Shown here: one piece after another, positions 15,371-24,881 of the stretch
How the letters are laid out: every line of letters starts with the position of its first letter
How positions within the stretch are numbered: position 1 is the stretch's first letter
From: a bacterium
Lineage (GTDB): Bacteria > Latescibacterota > Latescibacteria > Latescibacterales > Latescibacteraceae
Reading direction: 5' to 3'
DNA length: 28,398 nucleotides
Assembly (NCBI GenBank): GCA_021372535.1
Contig: JAJFUH010000061.1
Span: forward strand, 1-28,398
Notes under the pieces: model-generated
Seen by the model: the letters and a program-made list of their open reading frames with translations, nothing else
Databases searched by the model: none
Told to the model about the DNA's origin: nothing
Position numbers and translations under genes: made by a program

Positions 15371-17461
15371 TCATTTCCCCGGATTGTTCGCCGAAGAAGA
15401 CTTCGCCTGCGCTTCCAGAAACCGGTAGAAATCGACCTGGGCCTGTACAGGAGGTTTATCGGGCTCCCGTATGTAGGGATTATCCTGAGCCTCGTTCAGT
15501 ATTCGGGCTTTGGTGTTGTCCCTGAGCTGAATATCAAGAAAGGTTTTTAACTCATTCCGGATTTCCTTATCATAAATCGGGCAGGTTGCCTCGATTCGCC
15601 TGTCCAGGTTCCGTGTCATCCAGTCACATGAGGAAATAAATAAGAGCTCATCTCCCCCGTTGTGGAAAACAAACACCCGGGAATGTTCGAGAAAACGGTC
15701 GATGATACTTATGGCCCGGATATTCTCGCTCAAACCCTTCACACCAGGCACCAGCGAACATGCGCCACGGACGATAAGGTCGATTTTCACCCCGGCCTGG
15801 CTGGCGTTATAGAGTTTTTCTATCATCATCTCATCGACAAGACTGTTGAGCTTCAGAAGAATATATGCTTTTTTCCCTTTTCGAGCGTTTGTCACTTCGT
15901 TTTTTATAAAAGCGCTCATTTTCTTTCTTGTCAGAAAGGGTGACACAATGAGATGGTTATACGTACTCGTTTTATAATTATTATCGAAAAAATCGAATAC
16001 TTTTTTAATATCACCAGTAATTCCGGGATGTGCTGTCAATAAACTATGGTCGCTGTATACCTTCGCGGTGTTTTCGTTATAATTCCCCGTACCGATATGC
16101 GCGTAATGGACAAGCTTGCCCTTCTCCCGGCGTGTGATGAGACATAGTTTGCAATGGACTTTGAGGTTGGGAACACCGTGGATGATACTCACTCCTTCCT
16201 CACGGAGCTGGTCGGTCCAGTAAATATTCGCTTCCTCGTCAAAGCGTGCTTTAAGCTCGATGACGGCGGTGACCGATTTCCCGTTTCTGGCAGCCCGTAT
16301 GAGAGCATTATTTACATTCGAATCCTTGGCAACCCGGTACAGCGTTATTTTTATCGAAACGACTTTCGGGTCGATAGACGCTTCCCGTAATAAATCGATA
16401 AAGTAGTGAAACGATTGATACGGGTAGTAAATCATTATGTCTTTTTTCCTGATCAGCTTCAGCAGGCTGGAATCGGGAATGATATCCTTATGAGGCACCA
16501 TGGGCATAGGTTTATACCGAAGGGACTTCGAGCCTACCGCAGGAAATGACATGAAATCTTTGAAATTATGGTATCTTCCGCCCGGAATGAGCGAATCGGT
16601 ATCGGTGAAACGGTTCTTTTTAACAAACATTTTCAAAAAATCTTCCGGGATCGAACTGTCGTAAATAAACCGGACGGGTGAGCCTTTTTTCCGGTCTTTC
16701 AGGCTCCTGCTCATTTTCTCGAAAAAGCTCATGGTAATGTCTTCATCGTCGATATCGAGCTCGGCATCACGGGTGAGCTTGACGATATATGCCTTATACG
16801 ATGTAAAACCGAACATCGAAAATATTACCCCGAGCCCTATCCGTATCACATCGTCGAGCAGGATGATGTAAACACCGTCATCCTGTGAAGGTAAAACAAG
16901 GAATCTCGTCAGAATCCTCGTCGGAACCTCTATCAGGGCATGTTTGGGGAATTTCGTATTTTTCTTCTTATACAGCAGAACCGCAAGGTAAACGGAATGA
17001 TCCTTTAATATGGGGAACTGCTTGAGATTCTCTATCATTACAGGGAACAGTGTCTGCCTGACTTCCTGGTGGAAATAATTTCTGACATACACTTCCTGCT
17101 CCGGGCTGAGCTGTTTTTCGTTAACGATGTTAATATTTTCTTTTTTCAGCTCTTTCAGTATCTTCTGATAAATCTCGTCGAAGTTGTTCTGCTGACGGAT
17201 GACAATCTGCTGAATCTCGTTAAGAACCTCTTCCGGATATTTCCCCATGAGAATTTTTTTCTTTTTCCCGGCTTTTACCATACGTCTGAGCGTCGCAACC
17301 CTGACCCTGAAAAACTCGTCGAGGTTCGAGGAGAATATTCCGAGGAATTTAATCCGCTCGATAAGAGGAGTCGCCGGATCATCGGCTTCCTGAAGAACAC
17401 GCTCATTAAAGGAAAGCCAGCTTATTTCACGGTTGATAAATCTGGGTTCCGGGTCTTTCAT
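15371..17461 (-). CDS. ppk1: Polyphosphate kinase 1
   Basis: A 696-aa PPK1, which reversibly polymerises the gamma-phosphate of ATP into inorganic polyphosphate. The N-terminal domain begins RFINREISWLSFNERVLQEA with SNLDEFFRVR. The phospho-acceptor is H436 in NLKVHCKLCLI, equivalent to His435 of the E. coli enzyme. HIGTGNYNENTAKVYSD follows at about 455-471, and the second conserved histidine is H593 in LEHSRVF. SSCDWMTRNLDRRIE (about 610-624) is also typical. Full length, no disruption. Start 17461 has GGAAGG upstream. The gene is convergent with the cluster holding the OprO/P-type porin, which suggests shared phosphate physiology. No ppx or pho genes are present in the window. Confidence 0.96.
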   Translation of the reverse strand: MKDPEPRFINREISWLSFNERVLQEADDPATPLIERIKFLGIFSSNLDEFFRVRVATLRRMVKAGKKKKILMGKYPEEVLNEIQQIVIRQQNNFDEIYQKILKELKKENINIVNEKQLSPEQEVYVRNYFHQEVRQTLFPVMIENLKQFPILKDHSVYLAVLLYKKKNTKFPKHALIEVPTRILTRFLVLPSQDDGVYIILLDDVIRIGLGVIFSMFGFTSYKAYIVKLTRDAELDIDDEDITMSFFEKMSRSLKDRKKGSPVRFIYDSSIPEDFLKMFVKKNRFTDTDSLIPGGRYHNFKDFMSFPAVGSKSLRYKPMPMVPHKDIIPDSSLLKLIRKKDIMIYYPYQSFHYFIDLLREASIDPKVVSIKITLYRVAKDSNVNNALIRAARNGKSVTAVIELKARFDEEANIYWTDQLREEGVSIIHGVPNLKVHCKLCLITRREKGKLVHYAHIGTGNYNENTAKVYSDHSLLTAHPGITGDIKKVFDFFDNNYKTSTYNHLIVSPFLTRKKMSAFIKNEVTNARKGKKAYILLKLNSLVDEMMIEKLYNASQAGVKIDLIVRGACSLVPGVKGLSENIRAISIIDRFLEHSRVFVFHNGGDELLFISSCDWMTRNLDRRIEATCPIYDKEIRNELKTFLDIQLRDNTKARILNEAQDNPYIREPDKPPVQAQVDFYRFLEAQAKSSSANNPGK

Positions 17462-17616
17462 GGATTTTTTGCCTTCCGAAGGACAGGAATAAAGGTGTAC
17501 GTGTCATAATATACAGAACCGTAATCATGATTATATAAAAAATATGTTACAAAATCTCAAGATATTTATTAAAATATGATTATGGGGGAAATAATATTTA
17601 TTACAACTAATTACCA

Positions 17617-17642
17617 GTGTCATGTCTATCCTGACAGGACAC
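17617..17642. promoter_or_regulatory. Inverted repeat upstream of the enolase gene (possible operator)
   Basis: Arms gtgtcatgtc (17617-17626) and gacaggacac (17633-17642) pair at 9 of 10 positions around a 6-nt loop. It lies about 90 nt upstream of the enolase start, in the divergent region shared with ppk1, and could be an operator for either gene. Confidence 0.4.
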
Positions 17643-17702
17643 CGGAATCGGACTGAAACTATTACCAGAGCATGAATACCTTGAAAATACTCAATATTTA
17701 TC

Positions 17703-17733
17703 CCGGACAGTTCCGGTAAGGAGGCACATTATC
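17703..17733 (+). promoter_or_regulatory. Hairpin, strong Shine-Dalgarno and ATC start codon
   Basis: A small stem ccgga/tccgg (17703-17716) directly precedes aAGGAGG (17718-17724). There is no ATG, GTG or TTG in frame after it until 17767. ATC at 17731 lies 6 nt after the Shine-Dalgarno sequence; ATT at 17728 would be only 3 nt away. Confidence 0.6.
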
Positions 17734-18837
17734 AGAATCGATTCCATCGAGATTTTCCGGGTCGATATGCCGCTCATATATCCTTTCAGGACGGCGTTCG
17801 GCGATGATGATACGATCGAATCCATGCTGGTCCGGTTCCGCTCCGGGGATTCATATGGCTGGGGAGAATCGGCGCCGTGGAAATTACCCGCGTATTCCCC
17901 CGAGTGCTCCAAAACACAGTTTATCATCTCTCGCGACTTTATCGCACCTCTTCTCCTTGGCGAAGATATACATTCGGGGATTGAGCTGCAGGAACGGCTC
18001 TCCGGCATCAAGGGTAATCATTTTGCAAAGGCAGCTTTCGACCTTGCATGGTGGGACCTTCATTCCCGTCAGCTTGGCAAACCCCTCTGGCAGTTCATCG
18101 GCGGACAAAATCCGACCGTGGACGCCGGCGCCGACTTCGGCATCATGGAAAGCATCGACCTCCTTGTAAGGACAATCGGCGCTTCGCTGCAGCAGGGTTA
18201 TAAAAGAGTCAAGCTCAAATACCGTCCCGGGTGGGATATCGATATGATCGATGCGGTCCGCACAACGTTCCCCGACGCGACGATCCACATCGACTGCAAC
18301 AGCGCGTATACCCTGCGCGACCTCGACATGTTCAAAAAACTCGACCGATACCATCTCGCCATGATCGAACAGCCGCTTGGACATGACGACCTCATCGACC
18401 ATGCAGCGCTCCAGGCCCGTATCGAAACACCGATCTGTCTCGACGAGAGCATTACCTCCCCCGATAAAGCCCGTAAAGCCATCCAGATAAAAGCATGCCG
18501 GTGGATCAATATCAAACCGGGCAGGGTCGGCGGTACGACACATGCGCTGACGATAAACTCGCTGTGCCGTGATGCCGGAATCCCCTGCTGGATAGGAGGC
18601 ATGCTCGAATCTGCGGTCGGTGCGATGCATTGTCTCGCTCTGGCTACCCAGCCCAATATGCGCTATCCGTCGGATATTTTCCCGAGCGAGCGTTTTTACC
18701 GCAACGATCTGGGAATCCCATCAATGAAACACTCGGCGCCGTCGCAATTCACCGCTTCCATGACACCGGGCGCCGGGGCAGAACCCGACCCGGAGCTGCT
18801 TGTAAAACAGACTATCGAGCATGCGGAATTAATGTAA
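17731..18837 (+). CDS. menC: Enolase-superfamily o-succinylbenzoate synthase / N-acylamino-acid racemase
   Basis: A 368-aa enzyme if read from ATC 17731, or 356 aa from the first ATG at 17767. The muconate-lactonising branch motifs are complete (numbering from 17731): K161-x-K163 (YKRVKLKY), metal ligands D188 (HIDCNSA), E213 (MIEQPL) and D238 (CLDESI), and K262 in NIKPGRVGG. NIKPGRVGG is characteristic of MenC2/NAAAR proteins. These dehydrate SHCHC to o-succinylbenzoate in menaquinone synthesis, or racemise N-acyl amino acids, often both. The N-terminus RIDSIEIFRVDMPLIYPFRTAFG matches the family only if translation starts upstream of 17767, and a strong AAGGAGG supports ATC 17731. No other men genes are nearby, so the pathway role is not settled. 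Confidence 0.85.
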   Translation: MRIDSIEIFRVDMPLIYPFRTAFGDDDTIESMLVRFRSGDSYGWGESAPWKLPAYSPECSKTQFIISRDFIAPLLLGEDIHSGIELQERLSGIKGNHFAKAAFDLAWWDLHSRQLGKPLWQFIGGQNPTVDAGADFGIMESIDLLVRTIGASLQQGYKRVKLKYRPGWDIDMIDAVRTTFPDATIHIDCNSAYTLRDLDMFKKLDRYHLAMIEQPLGHDDLIDHAALQARIETPICLDESITSPDKARKAIQIKACRWINIKPGRVGGTTHALTINSLCRDAGIPCWIGGMLESAVGAMHCLALATQPNMRYPSDIFPSERFYRNDLGIPSMKHSAPSQFTASMTPGAGAEPDPELLVKQTIEHAELM

Positions 18838-18886
18838 GATTTACGAAGTACGATTTACGATTTATAGAGACCTGTTAACCCAAAAT

Positions 18887-18912
18887 CGATCCCCGACTTG
18901 ATCGGGGACTAA
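18887..18912. terminator. Hairpin between convergent enolase and TamA genes
   Basis: Stem tccccga (18890-18896) / tcgggga (18902-18908) with a cttga loop. Read on the minus strand it is followed by tcgatttt, giving a weak intrinsic terminator for the TamA transcript; on the plus strand no T-run follows. It may also be a dispersed repeat. Confidence 0.5.
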
Positions 18913-18961
18913 AAACGTTCATCGATAATAAGTTTTGGAGTTTTTTCAATGCAATCATGTA

Positions 18962-20758
18962 TTAAAACGCCTGTCCCATGCTGAAATACAGCTTACCCGA
19001 TGGCTCGCCCTTTCGAGGGTCGGGATTGAAGCCATAATCAAGCCGTGCCAGACCGAGCGGCGTGTTGAGCCTCAGTCCAGCACCCGCCGCTGTTCGGATA
19101 TCGCTCAGGCTGAAATCTCCGGGATTCATCCAGATATTTCCCGCTTCGGCAAAAAGTGCGCCGCCGATCCGTTTATAGAGACTGTGTCGCACCTCGATAA
19201 TATTAAAGACCACCTTGAGCCTGCCTCCGAGCGGCACCCTTTTTTCATCGAGCGGACCGACCTTCTGATAATCGAACGCTCGCAGAGAATTCGGGCCTCC
19301 GGCATAATAACGCTCCTGAAGGGGTATCGACTGGAACTGGCTCCCCGCCTCCATCCATCCGACATCAAGCGCCGAACCGACAACCGTGCTTTTTCCGAGA
19401 TGACCGAAGTATTTCAACCGAAAATCCGAACGAACGAACCTGTCAACGCCGCTCGAATAGAATCCGCCGACTTCAGTACTCAACTCGGCATACATTCCCT
19501 TTGTGGTATTGAATAAATTGTCCCTGAAATCCCGAACGAGCGAGAGCTTCAAACTCCTGATATTGACATCCTTTTCTTTCGGAACAACACTGAGTTTGAT
19601 ATTGCTTATCTTGGTGTATTCCTGACGGTATGCGAGTGTCATGGTTTCGTTTTTCGAAATCGTCCGTCCGATGGCCACTTTCCCGCCGTTCCGATTGAGA
19701 TTGTATCCCGGCTCTTCCTGTAACTCTATAAACGTGTTGACATCGGTCCGCCATGATGTACCAATCGTCCTCGGCTCGGTAAACGATCCTTCGAGACTGC
19801 GGGTGATAAAGCTCATTTTCCCGGCGAGACCGAGTTTACGGGCTTTTCCGCCGACATTGTTATTGTAGACTTCCACTTTTCCGCGAGCTCTGTCGATCGA
19901 ACCATACCCGAGCGCGACATTGAACTCACCGTTCATGTTTTCCCGCAGATCAATTCTGATATCTTTTATGGTCGAATCACCGCCTGCCGATGGCTCCGGA
20001 CGGATATAAACGCTCTGGAACAACCCGGTCGTATACATGTTGTACTGAGATTCCCGGATGAGGGTATAGTTTATTATTTCACCGGATCGGATTTTCAATT
20101 CCCTCATCAACACGTTCGATTTCGTTTTACCGAGCCCGTTTATATGAATCTCCCCGACTCTGAACTGCTGTTTTTCCTGTATGTTAAAATCAATAAGAGC
20201 CCGTTGGGTCTCCGAATCGATCCGCACATCGGGCTTCACATCGGCATCGATGTATCCGCTGTCGGCATACAGTGTAGCGAGGGCAAGCGTGGCATCCTCT
20301 ATATTGCTCCGTTTGAAGACATCACCGCTCCGAACATTGATTTTCCTAAGCAGGATGTCATCGTTCAAACCGCTATTGCCCAACACACTTACACCTTCAA
20401 CATGGGTAATTTCGCCCTCGTAAATCTCCATACGGATGTGTGCATGACGCCTGGCTTCGTCGATAATAACCTGATGGTCGGTTATCCGGGCATCGAGATA
20501 TCCCTGCTGATGATAAAACAGCTCCAGATTTTTAAGATCGTCATCGAATATTTCCGGGTAATAATAGGCGGGATTCAGGAACGATGACGACCGTGATACC
20601 ATCACCTTTTCCAGACGGCGGTCGCTGAAAACATGATTTCCTTCGATGGTAACGGATTTTATTTTTATTTTCTTTTTCTGAGCGGAATATGCAATATCCG
20701 CCCCGAAGAAAAGGGATATACAAAGTCCGTATATTATTGTCCGCCATACTGTTTTCAT
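18962..20758 (-). CDS. tamA: Omp85-family outer-membrane assembly protein, TamA-like
   Basis: A 598-aa outer-membrane protein that inserts or exports substrates together with TamB. The signal peptide is MKTVWRTIIYGLCISLFFGADIAYSA. About three POTRA domains follow: VTIEGNHVFSDRRLEKV (about 37-120), VSVLGNSGLNDDILLRKI (about 122-205) and IHINGLGKTKSNVLMREL (about 207-270). A 16-strand barrel ends the protein, with RYYAGGPNSLRAFDYQKVGP as the lid-loop motif (LRAF in place of the usual VRGF) and a final GQAF. Three POTRAs and the barrel match TamA length rather than BamA (five POTRAs). Its ATG overlaps the stop of the TamB gene by 4 nt, so they are translationally coupled. Confidence 0.88.
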   Translation of the reverse strand: MKTVWRTIIYGLCISLFFGADIAYSAQKKKIKIKSVTIEGNHVFSDRRLEKVMVSRSSSFLNPAYYYPEIFDDDLKNLELFYHQQGYLDARITDHQVIIDEARRHAHIRMEIYEGEITHVEGVSVLGNSGLNDDILLRKINVRSGDVFKRSNIEDATLALATLYADSGYIDADVKPDVRIDSETQRALIDFNIQEKQQFRVGEIHINGLGKTKSNVLMRELKIRSGEIINYTLIRESQYNMYTTGLFQSVYIRPEPSAGGDSTIKDIRIDLRENMNGEFNVALGYGSIDRARGKVEVYNNNVGGKARKLGLAGKMSFITRSLEGSFTEPRTIGTSWRTDVNTFIELQEEPGYNLNRNGGKVAIGRTISKNETMTLAYRQEYTKISNIKLSVVPKEKDVNIRSLKLSLVRDFRDNLFNTTKGMYAELSTEVGGFYSSGVDRFVRSDFRLKYFGHLGKSTVVGSALDVGWMEAGSQFQSIPLQERYYAGGPNSLRAFDYQKVGPLDEKRVPLGGRLKVVFNIIEVRHSLYKRIGGALFAEAGNIWMNPGDFSLSDIRTAAGAGLRLNTPLGLARLDYGFNPDPRKGEPSGKLYFSMGQAF

Positions 20759-23700
20759 TTGAATCTCAACCTGTACTTGATATCCAGTCCCGACCGCCCG
20801 CTTTGATCGGTCTGTCCCTCGATCGAGAAGTATTTCGATAACAGATAATCGAGCCTGATACTCTGCTCGTTCGTGTGACCGACCATCGTCGTATAGGTAA
20901 CTCGCATCCTGTTCGAGAGTTTTTCCGAGGCAAAAAGCTGCGGCCCGGAAGATTTGCCGATGTTAAACAGATTCCCCTCTATCGATATGTCTTCAAGGCC
21001 GAAAATATTCCCGAGTCTGCGGCTCACATAACCCGATATTTTTCTGCTGGAGAGCGCTTCGGTTCGTTCTTTGAGTACATCGTTGATCGAGACATCGCTT
21101 TCGCCCGATTTTCTGCTCGTCAACCGATCACGTGTTGCACCCAGAGTAAGCAGAGAAAGAATATCGGGTTTATCGAGCACAGGATCGGATGTAAGATCGA
21201 CAATCGCACGGTCAAGGGGGCCGTTTATCGCGAGTGTGACAACATATGGGATTTTTTCAAGCGTCTGATAGGTTTTGATGGTTGATTGAGCGCTGATATC
21301 CACCACAGGATTTATTCGATTGGGATCGACAAAATCGACAATTCCCCGTTTGACATCAAATTTCCTGTCCAGATAGAGCACATACCCGTCATTCACCGCC
21401 AACCGTCCGGTTACATTCGGACGCTCAAGATTTCCGACAAATGCCAGCTCCGAATGCAGCCGCAGCCGGGCAAGGTTATTATCCACCCACATATTGTCGC
21501 TGTCCTGTACCTGTATATTGAGCCGTATGCGCTGCGCCAATGGATTCGATTCCTGCGGCGGCCTTTCGGTTTTCTGGGCAAAAGACAGTATATCCCTGGG
21601 GCCGAAACCATATTGCAGACGGCTTTCTCCCAGAATAACCGTACCATCCACAAGGTAATTCTCATTCTGTTTGCTGCACGTCAATTGACCGGATTTGATT
21701 GTCAGAATATACTCTTTAGGACGGTTTATTTTCAGATTGTTCACCGAGGCTTTAAGGTCGAGCGATTCGATTTCTCTCTTACGATACATCATGTTCCCGC
21801 CGGCTCTGATCGATCCTCCGTTCAACAGAATGGACAGGGAATCCAGAAAGACACTGTTGTTTTCTATACGTATCTGAAGATTCCCCTGAGTAAACATTTC
21901 CCTGACCATGGAAGGTTTGAATGCCAGTCCATGAACGGTGAGAGTTCCGCCTATGACCGGATCGGCATACAATCCCTCGACATGCATCGTTGAAACAAGG
22001 ATTCCTTTCAGCTGTTCAAGTCCCGGAGTAAACGCCTGCAGCATCGAAAGATCGAAATCTTTGACATTCATGGAAAGCTGGAGCCCATCTCTCCATATCG
22101 TTCCGCTCCCGTTCATTACATCAAAACCGGAAACGGTCAGGTTCATCTGTGTCCGGTAGTGTTCCCAGTCACCGGTTACAACCGTGCCCTGTAAGCTGAA
22201 GGGCAGTTCGTTCACTATCCCATCCGCAGAATCGATAAAGAGCGCCGAATCACGGAATGAAGCGGCAATTCTGATATTTTTGACCGGAGGTGTTTTCGGA
22301 TTGAGACGGAGTTCGGTATCAATAATATCAAGCGTTCCCCTGATGTGGGGTTTTTCCAGCAGACCGTCACACTCCAGTTTATAGGCGCTGCTGCCCTGAA
22401 AATACACTTCGGGAGGTAAAATGAGTTTGAGCAGCTGGACAGTGATGTTTCTCCCCTCGGCGAAGCATCGGACAGAACTTTGCCCCGAAACCGTATAATC
22501 ACCCGTTGCCGATTTTACCAGCCCGATTTCGCCGTGCGCCCATGTCCGCTGCTTATTTACAAAAGCTTCAAGGGTGTCGGCATACAGCACGCCATGAGAT
22601 ATCCGTAAATTTCCTCTGACGGAATCCAAAGAGAGCTGCTCATACGCAGGCGAGTCGATGAAAAAATCGAGAGAAGCAAGGGGTTCGGCAGAGTCACCCT
22701 CGAACGCAAGCTCGAACTGTGCCTTCCCGTCTAAATCCGGCAAACCGGGGTAAAGCTTCGTGATGTCTCCCATATCGAGCCCTTCGCCGCGGGCATCCAC
22801 TTTCATATGGTCTCTGCGGGAAAGATCAAAATTCACATTCATCATCCCGGTCGGCATAAATCCCTTATATATATCGCCTGCCGCAGATTCGACGGACGGG
22901 ACAGTCCCGCCCCGTTCACTTGGGTTACCGAGGCGTTTCAGGAAAGCCAGATCGAGCGTCCCCTGTGTGGAATCGATCTTATAATCTCCTGTTAACCGTA
23001 CCAGCACCGAATCACGTTCGAGTTCAAGCGAATGCAGGTGTACGCTGTGGTCACTCACCGACAACCGTACCTCACCGCTGTCAAACTGTAAACGCTCGAA
23101 TCCTGGCCGGAACAACCGGGCATTGATCTCTCCAGCGAGGTTCTCTATCGGGCCGTTCAGATGGGCTTCATACGAAACACCGCCTCGCATGTCGCTCAAA
23201 TACTGAGGAAGACGGAGCGAATCAACCGTGGTAAGCGCGCCTGTCATGACAATCCGGTTCATTGCGATCCGCCCCCGTGTCCGTGCAATGCTGCCGCTCA
23301 AATCATCAACGGGGTACTGTTTGTAACGGATCGTTTTCCCCCGTAAATCCGCGGTGAAATCCGGATTATCGATATTTCCCGAAACAGTGCCTGTCACATC
23401 GGCCGATCCCTGAAGATCGGGAATATCGACCAGCCCGGCCAGCGGTTCCAGGTTGACAATATGCGCTGAAAACGTTCCGTCCAGAGTGCTGTCGCCCACC
23501 GTTACCACTGCCTTGATTACGGAATCCGACTGGCGGAGTTCGGTCGTCACACGCCGGTTTCTGATCGATATATCTGAACTGATATCGGCGACGGGAACGG
23601 AACGATACGTGAGTTTCTCGATATCCACCCCGGCGGAAACAATGAGGTCCTCCACCGCAAGCAAGGGACCGTCCGTTTCTACCTTTCCGCTGATGACACC

Positions 23701-24864
23701 CTCAAACGGCGATTTCTCATGGTACATACGGCGCCAGAGATCGGCGAGTCTGGCACCTTTCACCGACAGCGTCAAATGCTGGGAACGTTTTTCATCAAGC
23801 AGAACCAGGCCGTTACCCGACAGGCTCCCCCCCATCATGTCCAGAGCAATCTCATCGACCGCAATACTGTCGGCATTCACCCTTCCTGATACCGCTCCTT
23901 TTCGTATCGACCAGTCGCCGGCACGAACATCCGTAAAACCGGCCTTAAGAGAAATATTCGGCTTTTTTACAGGCCCCTGAAATCCGACGCCGATATCGAA
24001 CATGCCGGTACATGGAGTCAATTGGGACGGAATACTGTTTCGAAAAACCTCCATGAAGATATCGGGATTGCCCCGCAGACGGAGCTCTCCCTCAAGAAGC
24101 GGGGATGCGTCGCCGAAGAGTACAGCCGCATCCCCGGCTACTTCGATACCCGGAAGCTGAAACGAGAGATGTTCGATATTCAATTCATTGTCGTTCAGCA
24201 ATCCCCGTATGGCGAGCCCATCCACGGTAACCGGCGTCTCACGGTATACGAACTCTCCCGATCCCGCCTGTACATGAAAACGGTGACCTTCGGACACCCC
24301 CTGCACGGAAACCGAAATACCCCTGAAATTTCCCGCAAGCGGTATCATGAGGTCATGGTAGTTCACGGAAGCGTTTTTTACTATGACATTTCCGAGGCGA
24401 ACATGTATTGCCGGGGGTTTTCCAGAAGAACCGGGCTTTGGGCCTCCTCCGGTTTCGGGCAGATTGTACACGCCGGTGCTGTCCCTCCGTACCGATACAG
24501 AGAGGCTGTCGACAAGAATCGATTCAAGCGTGAACTCTCCTGTCAAAATATGCCAGAGCCGGTAATCGATACGGGCATATGGTATGGTCACGAGAGCCGT
24601 TTTATCGGCGCCCTGCAAGGGAACGGCTTCGGCATTCCAGACCTGTACACGCGAAACGAGGTTTGTTTCAAGCGTGCCGATACGAACGTGCAATCCCAGC
24701 GCCTTGCCTGCCTGACGTTCGATAATGGCGCGGAGGTAGTTTTCACCGGAAGCGGATGTCAGAAACAGCACTGCAAGTACAACTGCACCGCACACGACGG
24801 TAACGACAACTCCGGCACTGAGCATTATTATAAGCAGATATCTTGATTTTCTTACCGGATTCAT
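20755..24864 (-). CDS. tamB: TamB/DUF490-family translocation and lipid-transport protein
   Basis: A 1369-aa AsmA-like protein with one N-terminal membrane anchor (about residues 8-35, LLIIMLSAGVVVTVVCGAVVLAVLF). A very long repetitive beta-rich body of alternating hydrophobic strands follows, expected to fold as a beta-taco groove spanning the periplasm. The C-terminal TamB (DUF490) domain, about 950-1369, includes VVDISAQSTIKTY, PLDRAIVDLTSDPVLDKPDILSLLTLG and a TamA-interacting end. Such proteins act in outer-membrane protein assembly and anterograde phospholipid transport. Length is close to E. coli TamB (about 1260). The order is TamB then TamA, the reverse of the E. coli tamA-tamB arrangement, with a 4-nt overlap. 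It starts 17 nt after an alpha/beta hydrolase gene, likely in the same transcript. Confidence 0.88.
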   Translation of the reverse strand: MNPVRKSRYLLIIMLSAGVVVTVVCGAVVLAVLFLTSASGENYLRAIIERQAGKALGLHVRIGTLETNLVSRVQVWNAEAVPLQGADKTALVTIPYARIDYRLWHILTGEFTLESILVDSLSVSVRRDSTGVYNLPETGGGPKPGSSGKPPAIHVRLGNVIVKNASVNYHDLMIPLAGNFRGISVSVQGVSEGHRFHVQAGSGEFVYRETPVTVDGLAIRGLLNDNELNIEHLSFQLPGIEVAGDAAVLFGDASPLLEGELRLRGNPDIFMEVFRNSIPSQLTPCTGMFDIGVGFQGPVKKPNISLKAGFTDVRAGDWSIRKGAVSGRVNADSIAVDEIALDMMGGSLSGNGLVLLDEKRSQHLTLSVKGARLADLWRRMYHEKSPFEGVISGKVETDGPLLAVEDLIVSAGVDIEKLTYRSVPVADISSDISIRNRRVTTELRQSDSVIKAVVTVGDSTLDGTFSAHIVNLEPLAGLVDIPDLQGSADVTGTVSGNIDNPDFTADLRGKTIRYKQYPVDDLSGSIARTRGRIAMNRIVMTGALTTVDSLRLPQYLSDMRGGVSYEAHLNGPIENLAGEINARLFRPGFERLQFDSGEVRLSVSDHSVHLHSLELERDSVLVRLTGDYKIDSTQGTLDLAFLKRLGNPSERGGTVPSVESAAGDIYKGFMPTGMMNVNFDLSRRDHMKVDARGEGLDMGDITKLYPGLPDLDGKAQFELAFEGDSAEPLASLDFFIDSPAYEQLSLDSVRGNLRISHGVLYADTLEAFVNKQRTWAHGEIGLVKSATGDYTVSGQSSVRCFAEGRNITVQLLKLILPPEVYFQGSSAYKLECDGLLEKPHIRGTLDIIDTELRLNPKTPPVKNIRIAASFRDSALFIDSADGIVNELPFSLQGTVVTGDWEHYRTQMNLTVSGFDVMNGSGTIWRDGLQLSMNVKDFDLSMLQAFTPGLEQLKGILVSTMHVEGLYADPVIGGTLTVHGLAFKPSMVREMFTQGNLQIRIENNSVFLDSLSILLNGGSIRAGGNMMYRKREIESLDLKASVNNLKINRPKEYILTIKSGQLTCSKQNENYLVDGTVILGESRLQYGFGPRDILSFAQKTERPPQESNPLAQRIRLNIQVQDSDNMWVDNNLARLRLHSELAFVGNLERPNVTGRLAVNDGYVLYLDRKFDVKRGIVDFVDPNRINPVVDISAQSTIKTYQTLEKIPYVVTLAINGPLDRAIVDLTSDPVLDKPDILSLLTLGATRDRLTSRKSGESDVSINDVLKERTEALSSRKISGYVSRRLGNIFGLEDISIEGNLFNIGKSSGPQLFASEKLSNRMRVTYTTMVGHTNEQSIRLDYLLSKYFSIEGQTDQSGRSGLDIKYRLRFK

Positions 24865-24881
24865 TTTCTGTAGATACCTTT

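Noticed and set aside
17884-18630. Minus-strand frame (248 codons) opposite the enolase gene
   Set aside because: Antisense to a gene with full catalytic motifs; no recognisable protein features.
24022-24846. Long plus-strand frame (274 codons) opposite tamB
   Set aside because: It lies entirely antisense to the clear TamB coding sequence and its product lacks domain features.
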